A stretch of 64,000 nt of DNA from the NCBI RefSeq assembly GCF_017696085.1, contig NZ_JAAORH010000003.1, forward strand, positions 186,001 to 250,000, in the 5' to 3' direction. Positions 37,621 through 46,070 of the stretch are shown here, piece after piece. Under the pieces are notes generated by a model. It was not told the origin of the DNA, ran no database searches, and saw only the letters and a list, made by a program, of their open reading frames with translations. The translations under genes and the position numbers were made by a program. Every line of letters begins with the position of its first letter. Positions within the stretch are counted from its first letter, which is position 1. The DNA comes from Prochlorococcus marinus XMU1410. Lineage in GTDB: Bacteria > Cyanobacteriota > Cyanobacteriia > PCC-6307 > Cyanobiaceae.

Positions 37621-38164
37621 TAACAACTTACCCAGTTGGCGGCAAGATTTAAAATCTTCTAGAAAAAAAGAGGGCAAATCGCCCTCTAATAAATGGATAC
37701 AGCTTGCAACAGTCAGCAAAGAAAATGAGCCAAGATTAAGAACAGTTGTTTTCAGAGGATGGCACAAAGATAGTTCAATGATTATTTTTACAGATAGAAG
37801 AAGTGAAAAAATTGGGCATTTAAAATCCAACCCTAATGCAGAAATATTATGGTTCTTTTTGAAAACCAAATCACAATATAGATTCAAAGGAAAAATACAT
37901 GAATTAAGTGATAACAAAAATTATTGGGATTTATTATCAGAAAAATCAAAATCTTCTTGGTTTTGGGGATCTCCTGGAGAGAAAATAAACCCAAAAGTCC
38001 AATCTGCTTATGAAATATTATCCAATCTTCCCAAGTCAGAAAATTTTGCAGTTCTAAATTTTGAAATCGATTCAGTAGATCTTCTTAAATTAGAACAGCC
38101 TGTTCATAAAAGATATCTTTGGGAAAAAAGTAAGAAATGGGAAAAAGTTGAAATTAATCCTTAA
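37613..38164 (+). CDS. FMN-binding pyridoxamine 5'-phosphate oxidase-like protein (Alr4036 type)
   Basis: 183 residues with a split-barrel flavin fold. SNKWIQLATVSKENEPRLRT and VVFRGWHKDSSMIIFTDRRS match the N-terminal PNPOx-like block of the cyanobacterial Alr4036 family; FAVLNFEIDSVDLLKLEQP is the end strand. PdxH-specific catalytic residues were not confirmed, so call it a flavin-dependent oxidoreductase of unknown substrate. It overlaps the upstream membrane gene by 8 nt. Confidence 0.82.
   Translation: MPDNNLPSWRQDLKSSRKKEGKSPSNKWIQLATVSKENEPRLRTVVFRGWHKDSSMIIFTDRRSEKIGHLKSNPNAEILWFFLKTKSQYRFKGKIHELSDNKNYWDLLSEKSKSSWFWGSPGEKINPKVQSAYEILSNLPKSENFAVLNFEIDSVDLLKLEQPVHKRYLWEKSKKWEKVEINP
37663..37686 (-). 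terminator. Antisense intrinsic terminator inside the flavoprotein gene
   Basis: On the minus strand GAGGGC-GATTT-GCCCTC (6-bp GC-rich stem, 5-nt loop) is followed by seven T. It lies near codon 20 of the plus-strand gene, where no minus-strand gene ends. It may stop antisense transcription coming from the DoxX gene. Confidence 0.6.
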
Positions 38165-38238
38165 ATATTTCTAAATTGTATATTTAGGTTGAAAAACATA
38201 TAGTGATCAGTCAGTTTTAAAAAAGAAATATTATTCAT

Positions 38239-38412
38239 ATGAATTTCTCAGAAATTCCAGAAAATCCTTTTATTTTTTTATCTTGGGTGACTGCTATAGG
38301 GCTATTTATAAGTCTTTCTGAAGCAACAATTAAGATAAAACTTGAGAAGAGAAATAGTTATAGAAAAAGGTTAGAACTAATCAATAACCTTTATCCTAAA
38401 AAGTTAGCTTGA
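38239..38412 (+). CDS. Small membrane protein of unknown function
   Basis: 57 residues from an ATG at 38239: a short polar start, one hydrophobic helix (FIFLSWVTAIGLFISLSE) and a strongly basic tail (KLEKRNSYRKRLELI). The 3' end overlaps the convergent DoxX gene by 9 nt. No family is recognised. The ORF has a clear membrane-then-basic pattern that random frames here do not show. Confidence 0.6.
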   Translation: MNFSEIPENPFIFLSWVTAIGLFISLSEATIKIKLEKRNSYRKRLELINNLYPKKLA

Positions 38413-38955
38413 AGTATCTGAGAGTATGTTCGCTTGCAGAAATTGAAATAAGCCACCTTTACTTGTTTCTTCTTTAACTTCGACTTCCCTAGAATTTTTT
38501 GATTTTGTTGAAAATATAATTTCCTCTTCATCTTCTGATTTCAATATTCTTATAATCACTTCGTCTAAGGAAAAATTACCAGGCCCTGTTAATGCAATTG
38601 AAGTAGCTGAAGCAAAATACAAAAGTAAAAGCTCTAGTAAGAAAATATTAAAACCAGAAGTAACAAGTGCATGGTATATAGCTACAGAAATTGTTCCAAC
38701 AATTGCCAAAGCTCCGAATCTTGTAGCTAAGCCGATAATTAGTAACCAACTACCACCTATTTCTGAGAATGCCGCTATGTATGACAAAAATATTGGAAAT
38801 GGAAGATGTAATGGTCTGACAAAAGCATCAGCGAAATTTTCTATATTTGCTAATTTCTCATAACCGTGATGGATAAGAACAGTTCCAGTTATAACTCTAA
38901 GAATTAATAAAGCAGTATCTTTGCTAAACGACTTTGTAAGAATTGTTGAAAGCAC
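38404..38955 (-). CDS. DoxX-family membrane protein
   Basis: 183 residues with four membrane helices. ALLILRVITGTVLIHHGYEK is the DoxX opening, followed by the LPFPIFLSYIAAFSEIGGS block and LATRFGALAIV. The last ~45 residues are an acidic/Lys-rich soluble tail longer than usual (KSEDEEEIIF). DoxX relatives are linked to redox or quinone functions, but the role is unknown. GTG start at 38955. Confidence 0.85.
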   Translation of the reverse strand: MLSTILTKSFSKDTALLILRVITGTVLIHHGYEKLANIENFADAFVRPLHLPFPIFLSYIAAFSEIGGSWLLIIGLATRFGALAIVGTISVAIYHALVTSGFNIFLLELLLLYFASATSIALTGPGNFSLDEVIIRILKSEDEEEIIFSTKSKNSREVEVKEETSKGGLFQFLQANILSDTSS

Positions 38956-39090
38956 TATAAAAAAATTATCCTTAAGTAAAAATAACTAGTCACAGTATCC
39001 ATCGTGGATTAAACCGCAAAAGTCGCGCTTAAATAAGTATTTATACTTACTAGCTAAAAGGGTTATTTTCTGATTAGGGATTCAACTAAA

Positions 39091-40245
39091 TTAAAGATTA
39101 TTTTTTGAAAAATTTTCTAATATTCTTTGATTTATTTTTGGAATATTTTCTTTAAATTTAAAAAAACCTCTTTTAGCAAATTTCCAAGCAAATAAATCTT
39201 CATCCCTCACAAGATTAAAAATTTTTTTATGGTGTAAATTTTTAAACTCAGTTATGAAATCATAATTTTCTCCCACTCCAGGATAAATAATATCTATTTC
39301 GTAGATATTTTTAAAAGTATTTTCCAGTGAATAAGGATCAATCTGCTCAACATTATCAAATTGCTCTACAAATTCAGAGACCAAATCTTGTTTAAATTTC
39401 AAAACAGATTCAGACAATTTAATTTGTCTTTGTTCATTTGTTAAAAGGATAATAAATACTTTTTTGTAGCTTGGAAGTAAATTTTTAAGGGTTGCAAGGT
39501 GCAGATCATTTTCAAACATAATCAGATTATCTGATTTAGGATCCATATCATTTTTATAAATCTCATCTTCAAATGGTATTTGATTAGATTCTTCAAGAAA
39601 AATTTGTTGATTAATTATTTTTTCTACATTAAATCTATTATTTGAAAACTTTCTGAGGTTTGATGATGAAAAAAGATATTGTTTTCCATTCGTTTGCAAT
39701 CCTCCGACCCATCTCCAGCTAAGGAGATTAGATGAAGCATCTCCATCAAAAAGATACTTAAAGAAAAACTTTGCTCCCAATTGCCATGGGAGACCTAAAT
39801 TAAATATCCAAGTACTCGCAAACCACATTCTTGTATGGTTATGCAAATAGTTGTACTGCTTTAATTCATGTACCCAAGAATTAAAAAAATCTAATTCTGT
39901 ATTGCCATTAATTGCACTTTCATATAACTCATAATCAAAATCGAGATTGTTTTCTGAAATAAAATTTCTCCAAACTTTAGGTCTATTTTCCATCCACCCT
40001 TTCCAGTAAACTCTCCAAAATATTTCTTCAACAAATTTAGTTGAATTTTTGATTTTATACTTACTTTTAATATCATGGATCAGATCATATTCCGATAATA
40101 CTCTATGAGTAATGAAAGGCGATAATTTTGAAACTGAACTTTCGTTATTTGGCCCAAAATCAAAATTTCTTAATTTTGCATAATCATGGATTTTGTATTT
40201 TGCAAAATTTTCCCAGGTATCTTGAGCTTTTAATAAAAATGACAT
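39091..40245 (-). CDS. Photolyase/cryptochrome-family FAD protein with apparently permuted domain order
   Basis: 384 residues. Residues ~1-235 are the FAD-binding domain of photolyases: LSPFITHRVLSEYDLI, EEIFWRVYWKGWMENRP, HNHTRMWFASTWIFNLG and LLSWRWVGGLQTNGKQY. The alpha/beta domain that normally precedes it is absent from the N-terminus. Instead ~145 residues follow that look like that domain: LIMFENDLHLATLKNLLP, VFIILL, a helix-strand series, and an ending DEDLFAWKFAKRGFFKF. This suggests a circular permutation. It is probably a light-dependent repair or sensory flavoprotein. It is divergent from the ligase-like gene. Confidence 0.78.
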   Translation of the reverse strand: MSFLLKAQDTWENFAKYKIHDYAKLRNFDFGPNNESSVSKLSPFITHRVLSEYDLIHDIKSKYKIKNSTKFVEEIFWRVYWKGWMENRPKVWRNFISENNLDFDYELYESAINGNTELDFFNSWVHELKQYNYLHNHTRMWFASTWIFNLGLPWQLGAKFFFKYLFDGDASSNLLSWRWVGGLQTNGKQYLFSSSNLRKFSNNRFNVEKIINQQIFLEESNQIPFEDEIYKNDMDPKSDNLIMFENDLHLATLKNLLPSYKKVFIILLTNEQRQIKLSESVLKFKQDLVSEFVEQFDNVEQIDPYSLENTFKNIYEIDIIYPGVGENYDFITEFKNLHHKKIFNLVRDEDLFAWKFAKRGFFKFKENIPKINQRILENFSKNNL

Positions 40246-40416
40246 TTTCTCATAACTTTAAAAAACTTTTTTTTGTATTGATAGAAATTTCAAAAATTTG
40301 CCTTTAAATTTATCCTTAAAATTTTCTATATCACTTTTAAGTAAATATGTTTGATTGAAGTATTTAATTTAAACCTCTCATCAGTACATTTTATACTCTT
40401 AAATCGCTCTCTGCGT

Positions 40417-40477
40417 AGGAGGATATTTAGTGGTCAATTACTTTTTAGATCTTATTTTCAAATCTTTATTTAAATGA
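40417..40477 (+). promoter_or_regulatory. Perfect Shine-Dalgarno and 15-codon leader ORF before the ligase-like gene
   Basis: AGGAGG at 40417-40422 lies 7 nt before a GTG at 40430 that opens a 15-codon frame ending TGA at 40477, 39 nt ahead of the ligase-like ATG. Strong Shine-Dalgarno sequences are rare in this window. It could be a leader peptide, a short-lived remnant of a longer gene, or chance. Confidence 0.35.
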
Positions 40478-40516
40478 TTTTTTCTAAAAGATTTTTAAAT
40501 ATTTATCAAAATTATT

Positions 40517-41266
40517 ATGAATAATTTATTAGTTAGAGATGTTAAGTATCTAGATGAACAATACAGAATAGGTGAATGCATAATTTCGGATGATGCATTT
40601 AAGCAACTTGAAAAGCTCTTTATTCCTGTTGATCTAGTGCCTGACTACTTTAATCAAAAAAATAATAAACTTTTGCCAAAATTAGCCAAAGAAAACTATA
40701 AAAAATTTTTGGAAAGTTTATTAACAAAAACAAGATTAAGCATTCAACCAAAAATTGATGGCTGTGCTATTGCAATTAGATATCTAGATGGCAAGTTTAA
40801 TAAAGCTATTACACAAAAAGGATTTGATGTCTCAAGCAAAATTAAACAAATTAAAAATGTCCCCGATTGTATTCCTATCAAACGAGATTTTCAAATTAGA
40901 GGTGAACTATACGCTACAAACCAAGTTGCCGGCATTTCCCAAAGAATTACAAGAAAATACCTCAATGATAAGAAAGGGATTGGAGAAAGTCTCCGCTTTT
41001 GCTGTTTCCAAATACTTAATGGAAGACTTAATCAATACGAAACCCTTAACTATCTTAAAAAATGTGGCTTCAGCACCCCTGACAGTTACTTCACAAATCA
41101 TACAAGCGAAATCCAAATATATAAAAAAAATTGGTTAGAGAAAAAAATATTTGCGAAATATCCAACTAATGGGATAGTTGTAAAAATAAATAGTAGGAAA
41201 TTACAGTTACTTAGAGAGAAAAGTTTATCTCAAAATAACGAATGGCAATATGCAATTGAAAAATAA
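40517..41266 (+). CDS. Stand-alone NAD-dependent DNA ligase adenylation domain
   Basis: 249 residues that align by eye with domains Ia and 1 of LigA. ISDDAFKQLEKL matches the NMN-binding Ia helix. Motif I is PKIDG with Lys79, motif III is QIRGELY (Glu130), motif IIIa is LRFCCFQ, motif IV is TNGIVVKIN (Asn218 where LigA has Asp), and motif V is EWQYAIEK, whose Lys is the last residue. The OB fold, zinc finger, helix-hairpin-helix and BRCT domains are all missing. It could self-adenylate but should not seal nicks alone. Function unknown. A full LigA would have to be elsewhere in the genome. Confidence 0.82.
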   Translation: MNNLLVRDVKYLDEQYRIGECIISDDAFKQLEKLFIPVDLVPDYFNQKNNKLLPKLAKENYKKFLESLLTKTRLSIQPKIDGCAIAIRYLDGKFNKAITQKGFDVSSKIKQIKNVPDCIPIKRDFQIRGELYATNQVAGISQRITRKYLNDKKGIGESLRFCCFQILNGRLNQYETLNYLKKCGFSTPDSYFTNHTSEIQIYKKNWLEKKIFAKYPTNGIVVKINSRKLQLLREKSLSQNNEWQYAIEK

Positions 41267-41374
41267 TATTAAATAGTACCTTTAATAAGAGCTCACGATA
41301 CTGACTTCCAGTATTTACAGTGGAAAAGTAATTAAATTTTGGTTAAATTCCAAAGCAATTTGCAGGATCCCTTA

Positions 41375-42304
41375 ATGACTGCCACTATATCAAGACCTAA
41401 AATCTCTAACTGGGAAACATCTAATATTCCAAACCTTACAGGCAAAACAGCGCTAATTACTGGTGCGAATAGTGGTCTTGGATACTACACTGCAAAGGCC
41501 TTAGCAGAAAAAAATGCTCATGTTGTTATAGCTTGTAGATCACTTGAAAAAGCTAATCAAACTATCAAAAAACTTAAAGGTCTTAATCCTGAAGGATTAT
41601 TTACACCTTTAGAATTAGATTTGTCAGATTTAAAAAATATTGTTGAAGTTCAGTCCAAAATTTTTGATAATTTTGAAAATTTGGATTTACTAATCAATAA
41701 TGCAGGCATTATGCATCCTCCTAAAACTCTTAGTGCCCAAGGATATGAGATACAATTTGCAGTTAATCATTTAGCTCATATGCTTTTGACTCTAAAGCTA
41801 CTTCCAATTATTGAAAAAAAAGAAGAATCTAGAATAGTGACGGTGACTTCCGGAGCACAATTTTTTGGCAAAGTTGGTTGGAAAAATCTGAAAGCCGAGA
41901 ACTATTACAACAAATGGGAATCTTACTCCAATAGCAAATTGGCAAATGTAATGTTTGCTTTGGAACTAAATGACAACTTAAAACACAAAAATATACTTTC
42001 TTTAGCTGCTCACCCAGGAATTGCAAAAACAAACCTCTTTACTGCTCAAAAACCTAACCCTGGTCCATTAGAAACATTCTCATTGGAATTATTTAGTCCT
42101 ATTTTTCAAACTGCTGAGATGGGTGCTTTACCTCAACTTTTTGCAGCTACTTCACCAGACGCAAGAGGCGGTGATCATTATGGGCCTAGATTTAATTTCA
42201 GAGGTCATCCAAAACTATCCCCTACTTCTCCTTTCGCCATGAATAAAAAAGAAAGAAAAAATTTATGGGGGAAAAGCCTTGAAATACTTAATAACTTCTT
42301 ATAA
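41375..42304 (+). CDS. Short-chain dehydrogenase/reductase
   Basis: NAD(P)-dependent oxidoreductase, 309 residues from the ATG at 41375 (a TTG at 41339 would add twelve). The Rossmann motif is TGANSGLGYYTAKALA, then NNAGIM, the catalytic Ser in VTVTSGA and YSNSK. The Arg in IACRSLEKA suggests NADPH preference. It resembles retinol dehydrogenase/protochlorophyllide reductase-like SDRs; the substrate is not inferable. Its 3' end overlaps the convergent gene by 6 nt. Confidence 0.88.
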   Translation: MTATISRPKISNWETSNIPNLTGKTALITGANSGLGYYTAKALAEKNAHVVIACRSLEKANQTIKKLKGLNPEGLFTPLELDLSDLKNIVEVQSKIFDNFENLDLLINNAGIMHPPKTLSAQGYEIQFAVNHLAHMLLTLKLLPIIEKKEESRIVTVTSGAQFFGKVGWKNLKAENYYNKWESYSNSKLANVMFALELNDNLKHKNILSLAAHPGIAKTNLFTAQKPNPGPLETFSLELFSPIFQTAEMGALPQLFAATSPDARGGDHYGPRFNFRGHPKLSPTSPFAMNKKERKNLWGKSLEILNNFL

Positions 42305-42565
42305 ATTTTTCATTTTTACTAATTTTAGAAAATACTTCAAGATATGTAATTCACTCTCTGAGAGTTTCATAAATTCTGTTAAGGCATCATAATTTTTTTC
42401 ATCAATTTTTTTTGACAATTGAATAAAACTATCATGGTTTTCATTAACAAAGAGCTCAGCAATCTGAGACGGAGTTAAACCCTGTTCAATTAATTCACCT
42501 GGAGCATTTTTCTCCCACTTTTCATAAAACCAAGAGAACCAATATTTTGCAGTATTATCTTCCAT
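42299..42565 (-). CDS. Small helical hypothetical protein (paralogue of 53023-53349)
   Basis: 88 residues with WFSWFYEKWE near the start, PSQIAELFVNENHDSF in the middle, and ALTEFMKLSESELHILKYF. The same order (a WF-aromatic start, an A-x2-F helix, then L-x2-F-x-KL-x-E-x-E-x-H) appears in the protein at 53023-53349. Predicted all-alpha and soluble. Function unknown. Confidence 0.7.
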   Translation of the reverse strand: MEDNTAKYWFSWFYEKWEKNAPGELIEQGLTPSQIAELFVNENHDSFIQLSKKIDEKNYDALTEFMKLSESELHILKYFLKLVKMKNL

Positions 42566-42662
42566 TAATTAACTTTTCTTGGGCGAATACTATAAATACT
42601 GAAGAATCTCATGATTGAATTACCCTTTAAACACAATTAATATAAATGCAATTATAAATTTA

Positions 42663-44093
42663 ATGATAGATAATTATTCAAGTAAAAGAAATATTAATCT
42701 TGTAATTGGATTAGGTAAATCTGGATTTTGGGCTGCCAAGTATTTGAGAAGCATCAATAAGAGAGTAATTGTTTGGGAAAGTAAAGATGGGATAGAATTC
42801 TTAGAAAGAAAAACAGCATTAGAAGAGCTAAATACCATAGTTTCTCTAAATAAAGAATTTGTATTTGAAGAAATTCAACCTTTTTTGAAAGAGATCGAAT
42901 CTGTTGTTGTAAGTCCATCAATACCTTATGACCATATAACTATTATTGAATTAAAAAAAAAGGGAATTAAAGTAATTGGAGAAATTAATGTTGCATGGGA
43001 AATTTTAAAAGGCACAAATTGGATAGGTATTACTGGCACTAATGGCAAGACTACTGTTACTCATCTACTAAGCCATATACTCTGTGATACTGGGTTATAT
43101 GCTCCTTTTGCTGGAAATATTGGTACACCTTTATGTAAGTATGCTCACTCCAAAAAACATGAAAAAATTGATTGGGTTGTAGCTGAATTAAGCAGTTATC
43201 AAATAGAAATATCTCCAGAAATAAAACCTAATATTGGAATATGGACAACCTTCACAGAAGATCATCTAGAAAGACATAAAACACTTGAAAACTATTTCAA
43301 CATAAAAAAAAGCTTGTTAGAAAAATCTGATTTTAGAATTTATAATTATGACGATAAAAACCTAAGAAATCACTACAGTTCGCTATCAAGAGGAGTTTGG
43401 ATAACAACTAGTTTCGATAAATCAATTTTTATTCATTGCGATTATTGGATAGATGAACAAGCGTACATTGTTGAGAGAGGGAAGAAATTATTCAAACTTG
43501 AACATTTTTCTTTAAAAGGAATGCATAATCTTCAAAATCTTTTATTGGTGATTGCAGCAGCAAGAAAAGTTGGATTATCTGGCAAGAAGATTAAAGATTC
43601 TTTATCTAATTACAAACAATTACCCCATAGGATGGAAACAATTTATAAAAATAATAATCTGGAAATCATTAATGATAGTAAATCTACAAATTTTGACTCA
43701 TCTATTGCGGGAATAAGTTCAATTGAAGGTCAAATAATAATTATTGCTGGGGGTAGATTAAAAGGTAATGAATATAGTGAGTGGATAAAAGTTTTAAAGA
43801 AAAAAGTTAAATGTGTTTTCCTTTTTGGAGAAAGCTCAAAAGTTCTAAAAATGGCGCTTATTAATGAAGGATTTAAAAAAAATATTTTTGAATTTTCAGA
43901 ACTAAAAGAGCTTTTAAATTTTGTTTTTCATTATTTACAAAATAATAGGGTCGGAACATTATTATTCTCACCTTCATGCTCTAGTTTTGATCAATTTAAA
44001 AATTATGAAGAGCGTGGAGATTATTTCAAGAAACTAATAAGTGAAAAATTAAAGGTTAATAAATCCATTTTTTGTTCAAGTATCATTTCGTAA
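42663..44093 (+). CDS. murD: UDP-N-acetylmuramoylalanine-D-glutamate ligase
   Basis: Mur ligase that adds D-glutamate to the peptidoglycan precursor in the cytoplasm. The ATG at 42663 (476 residues) is preferred over a TTG at 42615, because the Rossmann strand [16 protein letters not shown] then lies at the usual distance. The ATP site is [17 protein letters not shown], followed by HLERH and the later [14 protein letters not shown]. The C-terminal domain ends with [16 protein letters not shown]. Confidence 0.95.
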   Translation: MIDNYSSKRNINLVIGLGKSGFWAAKYLRSINKRVIVWESKDGIEFLERKTALEELNTIVSLNKEFVFEEIQPFLKEIESVVVSPSIPYDHITIIELKKKGIKVIGEINVAWEILKGTNWIGITGTNGKTTVTHLLSHILCDTGLYAPFAGNIGTPLCKYAHSKKHEKIDWVVAELSSYQIEISPEIKPNIGIWTTFTEDHLERHKTLENYFNIKKSLLEKSDFRIYNYDDKNLRNHYSSLSRGVWITTSFDKSIFIHCDYWIDEQAYIVERGKKLFKLEHFSLKGMHNLQNLLLVIAAARKVGLSGKKIKDSLSNYKQLPHRMETIYKNNNLEIINDSKSTNFDSSIAGISSIEGQIIIIAGGRLKGNEYSEWIKVLKKKVKCVFLFGESSKVLKMALINEGFKKNIFEFSELKELLNFVFHYLQNNRVGTLLFSPSCSSFDQFKNYEERGDYFKKLISEKLKVNKSIFCSSIIS

Positions 44094-44179
44094 TTTTCAG
44101 GTCGGTCATCACAACCGTTTACCCTCTAGCAAATATTCACTTAATTAGTTAGATTTTGACTATAAATTAATCACTAGCG

Positions 44180-44494
44180 ATGAGTGAATCTAACAATTTA
44201 CCTCAAGCAATAAGTCATAAAAAATTAAGTTACTTGATGCTTAAGGCACAAAAGGATTCTCATTTTTCTGATGAATTAGCAGAAATAGAAAGCCCTGAAA
44301 AAAGAGAATTTGAAGAGTTAATCAACAATTGGGAAGCTTCAACTAAGAAGGTAGTTAATGAGTTATCAAAAAGAAAAGAGAATTTACTAAAAGATAAATC
44401 ACCAAATTCTTTAATTGCACTTGGTGCTATGGAAGTTCACCTTAATATGGCTTTGCAAGCCTTAAATGCATTTAATAAAGGAGTTGATGGATAA
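44180..44494 (+). CDS. Small helical hypothetical protein
   Basis: 104 residues, soluble and helical, with charged heptad-like stretches (FEELINNWEASTKKVVNELS) and a C-terminal hydrophobic helix ALGAMEVHLNMALQALNAF. ATG start. No family is recognised. It stands alone between murD and the convergent pirin gene. Confidence 0.68.
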   Translation: MSESNNLPQAISHKKLSYLMLKAQKDSHFSDELAEIESPEKREFEELINNWEASTKKVVNELSKRKENLLKDKSPNSLIALGAMEVHLNMALQALNAFNKGVDG

Positions 44495-44508
44495 AAAAAA
44501 CAGTTAAA

Positions 44509-45240
44509 TCATAAGGAAGGCATCGAAAATAAGAGAAAATCTAAGTTTTTTTCAGTATCTATAGAAACATCATCATCATAATTAACTTCAAAACCCAAGC
44601 CATCTCCAGATTCGAGACATATATTTGAATTGGAGTCTTTACTTTTTAATAAAAGATTACCTTCTATTATTTGTATCCAATTATATTTATCGATTTTTAA
44701 TGGCAATTTTTTTTCTTTAATTGGTTTATATTTACAACGCCATAAAGAGATACTTTGATTTAGAGAAAGCTTATTATTTTTAACGTCTTTGTAATTAAAA
44801 ATAAGATTATCCCACAACTTTTCATTTAATGAAATTTGATCATATCGTGGTTTGATATTTTCTTTTTGAGGGTATATCCAAATCTGGAACAACTTACAGG
44901 TCTCATTTTCTTCATTCTTCTCGCTATGAGAGATTCCAGTACCTGCAGACATAACTTGTACTTCATCTTTGTGAATTTTTCCAAGATTATTTAACGAGTC
45001 TCTATGAGTTATTGCTCCTTTTGTTACGACAGTAATAATTTCCATATTTGCATGAGAATGTGTATTAAATCCTGCATTAGGAGAAATAATATCTTCGTTT
45101 ATAACTCTAATTTTCCCAAAATTATCCCATTTTGGATCTCTATGCTCTGCGAAAGAAAATGAATGCATTGAATGCAGCCAATCTCTTCTTGATAAAAATC
45201 TATCATTGGATTTTCTAAATTTAATAATATTAAAAACCAT
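44509..45240 (-). CDS. Pirin-family bicupin protein
   Basis: About 243 residues. The N-terminal cupin has the metal ligands of pirins: GFNTHSHANMEIITVV and ITHRDSLNN, then VQVMSAGTGISHSEKNE and FQIWIYPQ. The C-terminal cupin is degenerate. Bacterial pirins act as quercetin dioxygenases or redox-linked regulators; the role here is unknown. The ATG at 45240 is preferred over the TTG immediately before it. Confidence 0.92.
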   Translation of the reverse strand: MVFNIIKFRKSNDRFLSRRDWLHSMHSFSFAEHRDPKWDNFGKIRVINEDIISPNAGFNTHSHANMEIITVVTKGAITHRDSLNNLGKIHKDEVQVMSAGTGISHSEKNEENETCKLFQIWIYPQKENIKPRYDQISLNEKLWDNLIFNYKDVKNNKLSLNQSISLWRCKYKPIKEKKLPLKIDKYNWIQIIEGNLLLKSKDSNSNICLESGDGLGFEVNYDDDVSIDTEKNLDFLLFSMPSL

Positions 45241-45333
45241 CAAAATTAAGTAGAATAAAAAAATTCTAAATAATTAGAAAAATATTTGTAAAATTTTTTT
45301 TATAAATTATTCCTAAAAAAACAAATATCAAAT

Positions 45334-45462
45334 TTAAAAATTTATTTTACTCTGAGCCTTATTAGCCTTTATCAATATTTTTTGTGCTTCATCTCTTGTA
45401 AGGCATTTTTCTGCTTTTACATTTAAGTTTTTAAGTTTTTGCAGTTGCTTTGTGTTACTCAT
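45334..45462 (-). CDS. Basic microprotein
   Basis: 42 residues from an ATG at 45462. It is strongly basic and helical (KQLQKLKNLNVKAEK, then LTRDEAQKILIKANKA). The LTRDEAQ-K pattern resembles a single helix-turn-helix or tetratricopeptide-like hairpin but is too short to assign. Between pirin and DUF1643 on the same strand. Confidence 0.55.
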   Translation of the reverse strand: MSNTKQLQKLKNLNVKAEKCLTRDEAQKILIKANKAQSKINF

Positions 45463-45527
45463 AACTTAACCCGTTCTTAAAGTAACTTTAACATAAGTTT
45501 AAATTAATTGCCTCTTAAACCTTTGCA

Positions 45528-46070
45528 TCAAATCGTTTTTACAGCTTTGAGAATGGAATTATCAGAACAGTATAGAGGATGCATTGGATTATCTTTGATT
45601 GTTTTCTTAATTAAAAGCGGTCCAAGAGGATTATCAAAATTATTTTTTCTGATTGAGTTATATTGCATTATTTTTTTTAATATTCTTTTATTTCTATTTA
45701 GAAATTTCCCTTTGTTACCCCAACCTAACCATAAATCACAATTTTTATTTTCAGACCAGTGTTTTAAGTTTTTATAAATATGATTATTGTTTAAATACCC
45801 AACAGGGTTTTTGTGTTTAAAGAGTCTTCCTGGATTAGTTGAAATAAGAGCAAATAAATTGATTAATTTAACTTTGCCATAATTATTATTTTTCGAGATT
45901 TTAATTATCTTTTTTGTTGTATTATCCAAGAAAACTGCATCTGATAATGAAGGATTTAGACCAATAAAAATAATCTCTTTTTTGGATTTAGAAATCTTAT
46001 AACTTAAACTCCATCTATATATTTTGTTAGCACTTATTAAACAATTTCTTTCTAAAAATAAATTTTTCAA
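45528..46070 (-). CDS. DUF1643 family protein
   Basis: 180 residues matching DUF1643: IIFIGLNPSLSDAVFLDNTT followed by VKLINLFALISTNPGRL and LWLGWGNKGKF, then HPLYCSDNSILKAV near the end. Family function is unknown; members are often found near DNA or RNA modification genes. TTG start. The first codon overlaps the DUF2214 stop, so translation is probably coupled. Confidence 0.85.
   Translation of the reverse strand: MKNLFLERNCLISANKIYRWSLSYKISKSKKEIIFIGLNPSLSDAVFLDNTTKKIIKISKNNNYGKVKLINLFALISTNPGRLFKHKNPVGYLNNNHIYKNLKHWSENKNCDLWLGWGNKGKFLNRNKRILKKIMQYNSIRKNNFDNPLGPLLIKKTIKDNPMHPLYCSDNSILKAVKTI

Noticed and set aside
45508-45777. 89-codon plus ORF opposite the DUF1643 gene
   Set aside because: DUF1643 motifs on the minus strand are well conserved; the plus frame is a shadow.
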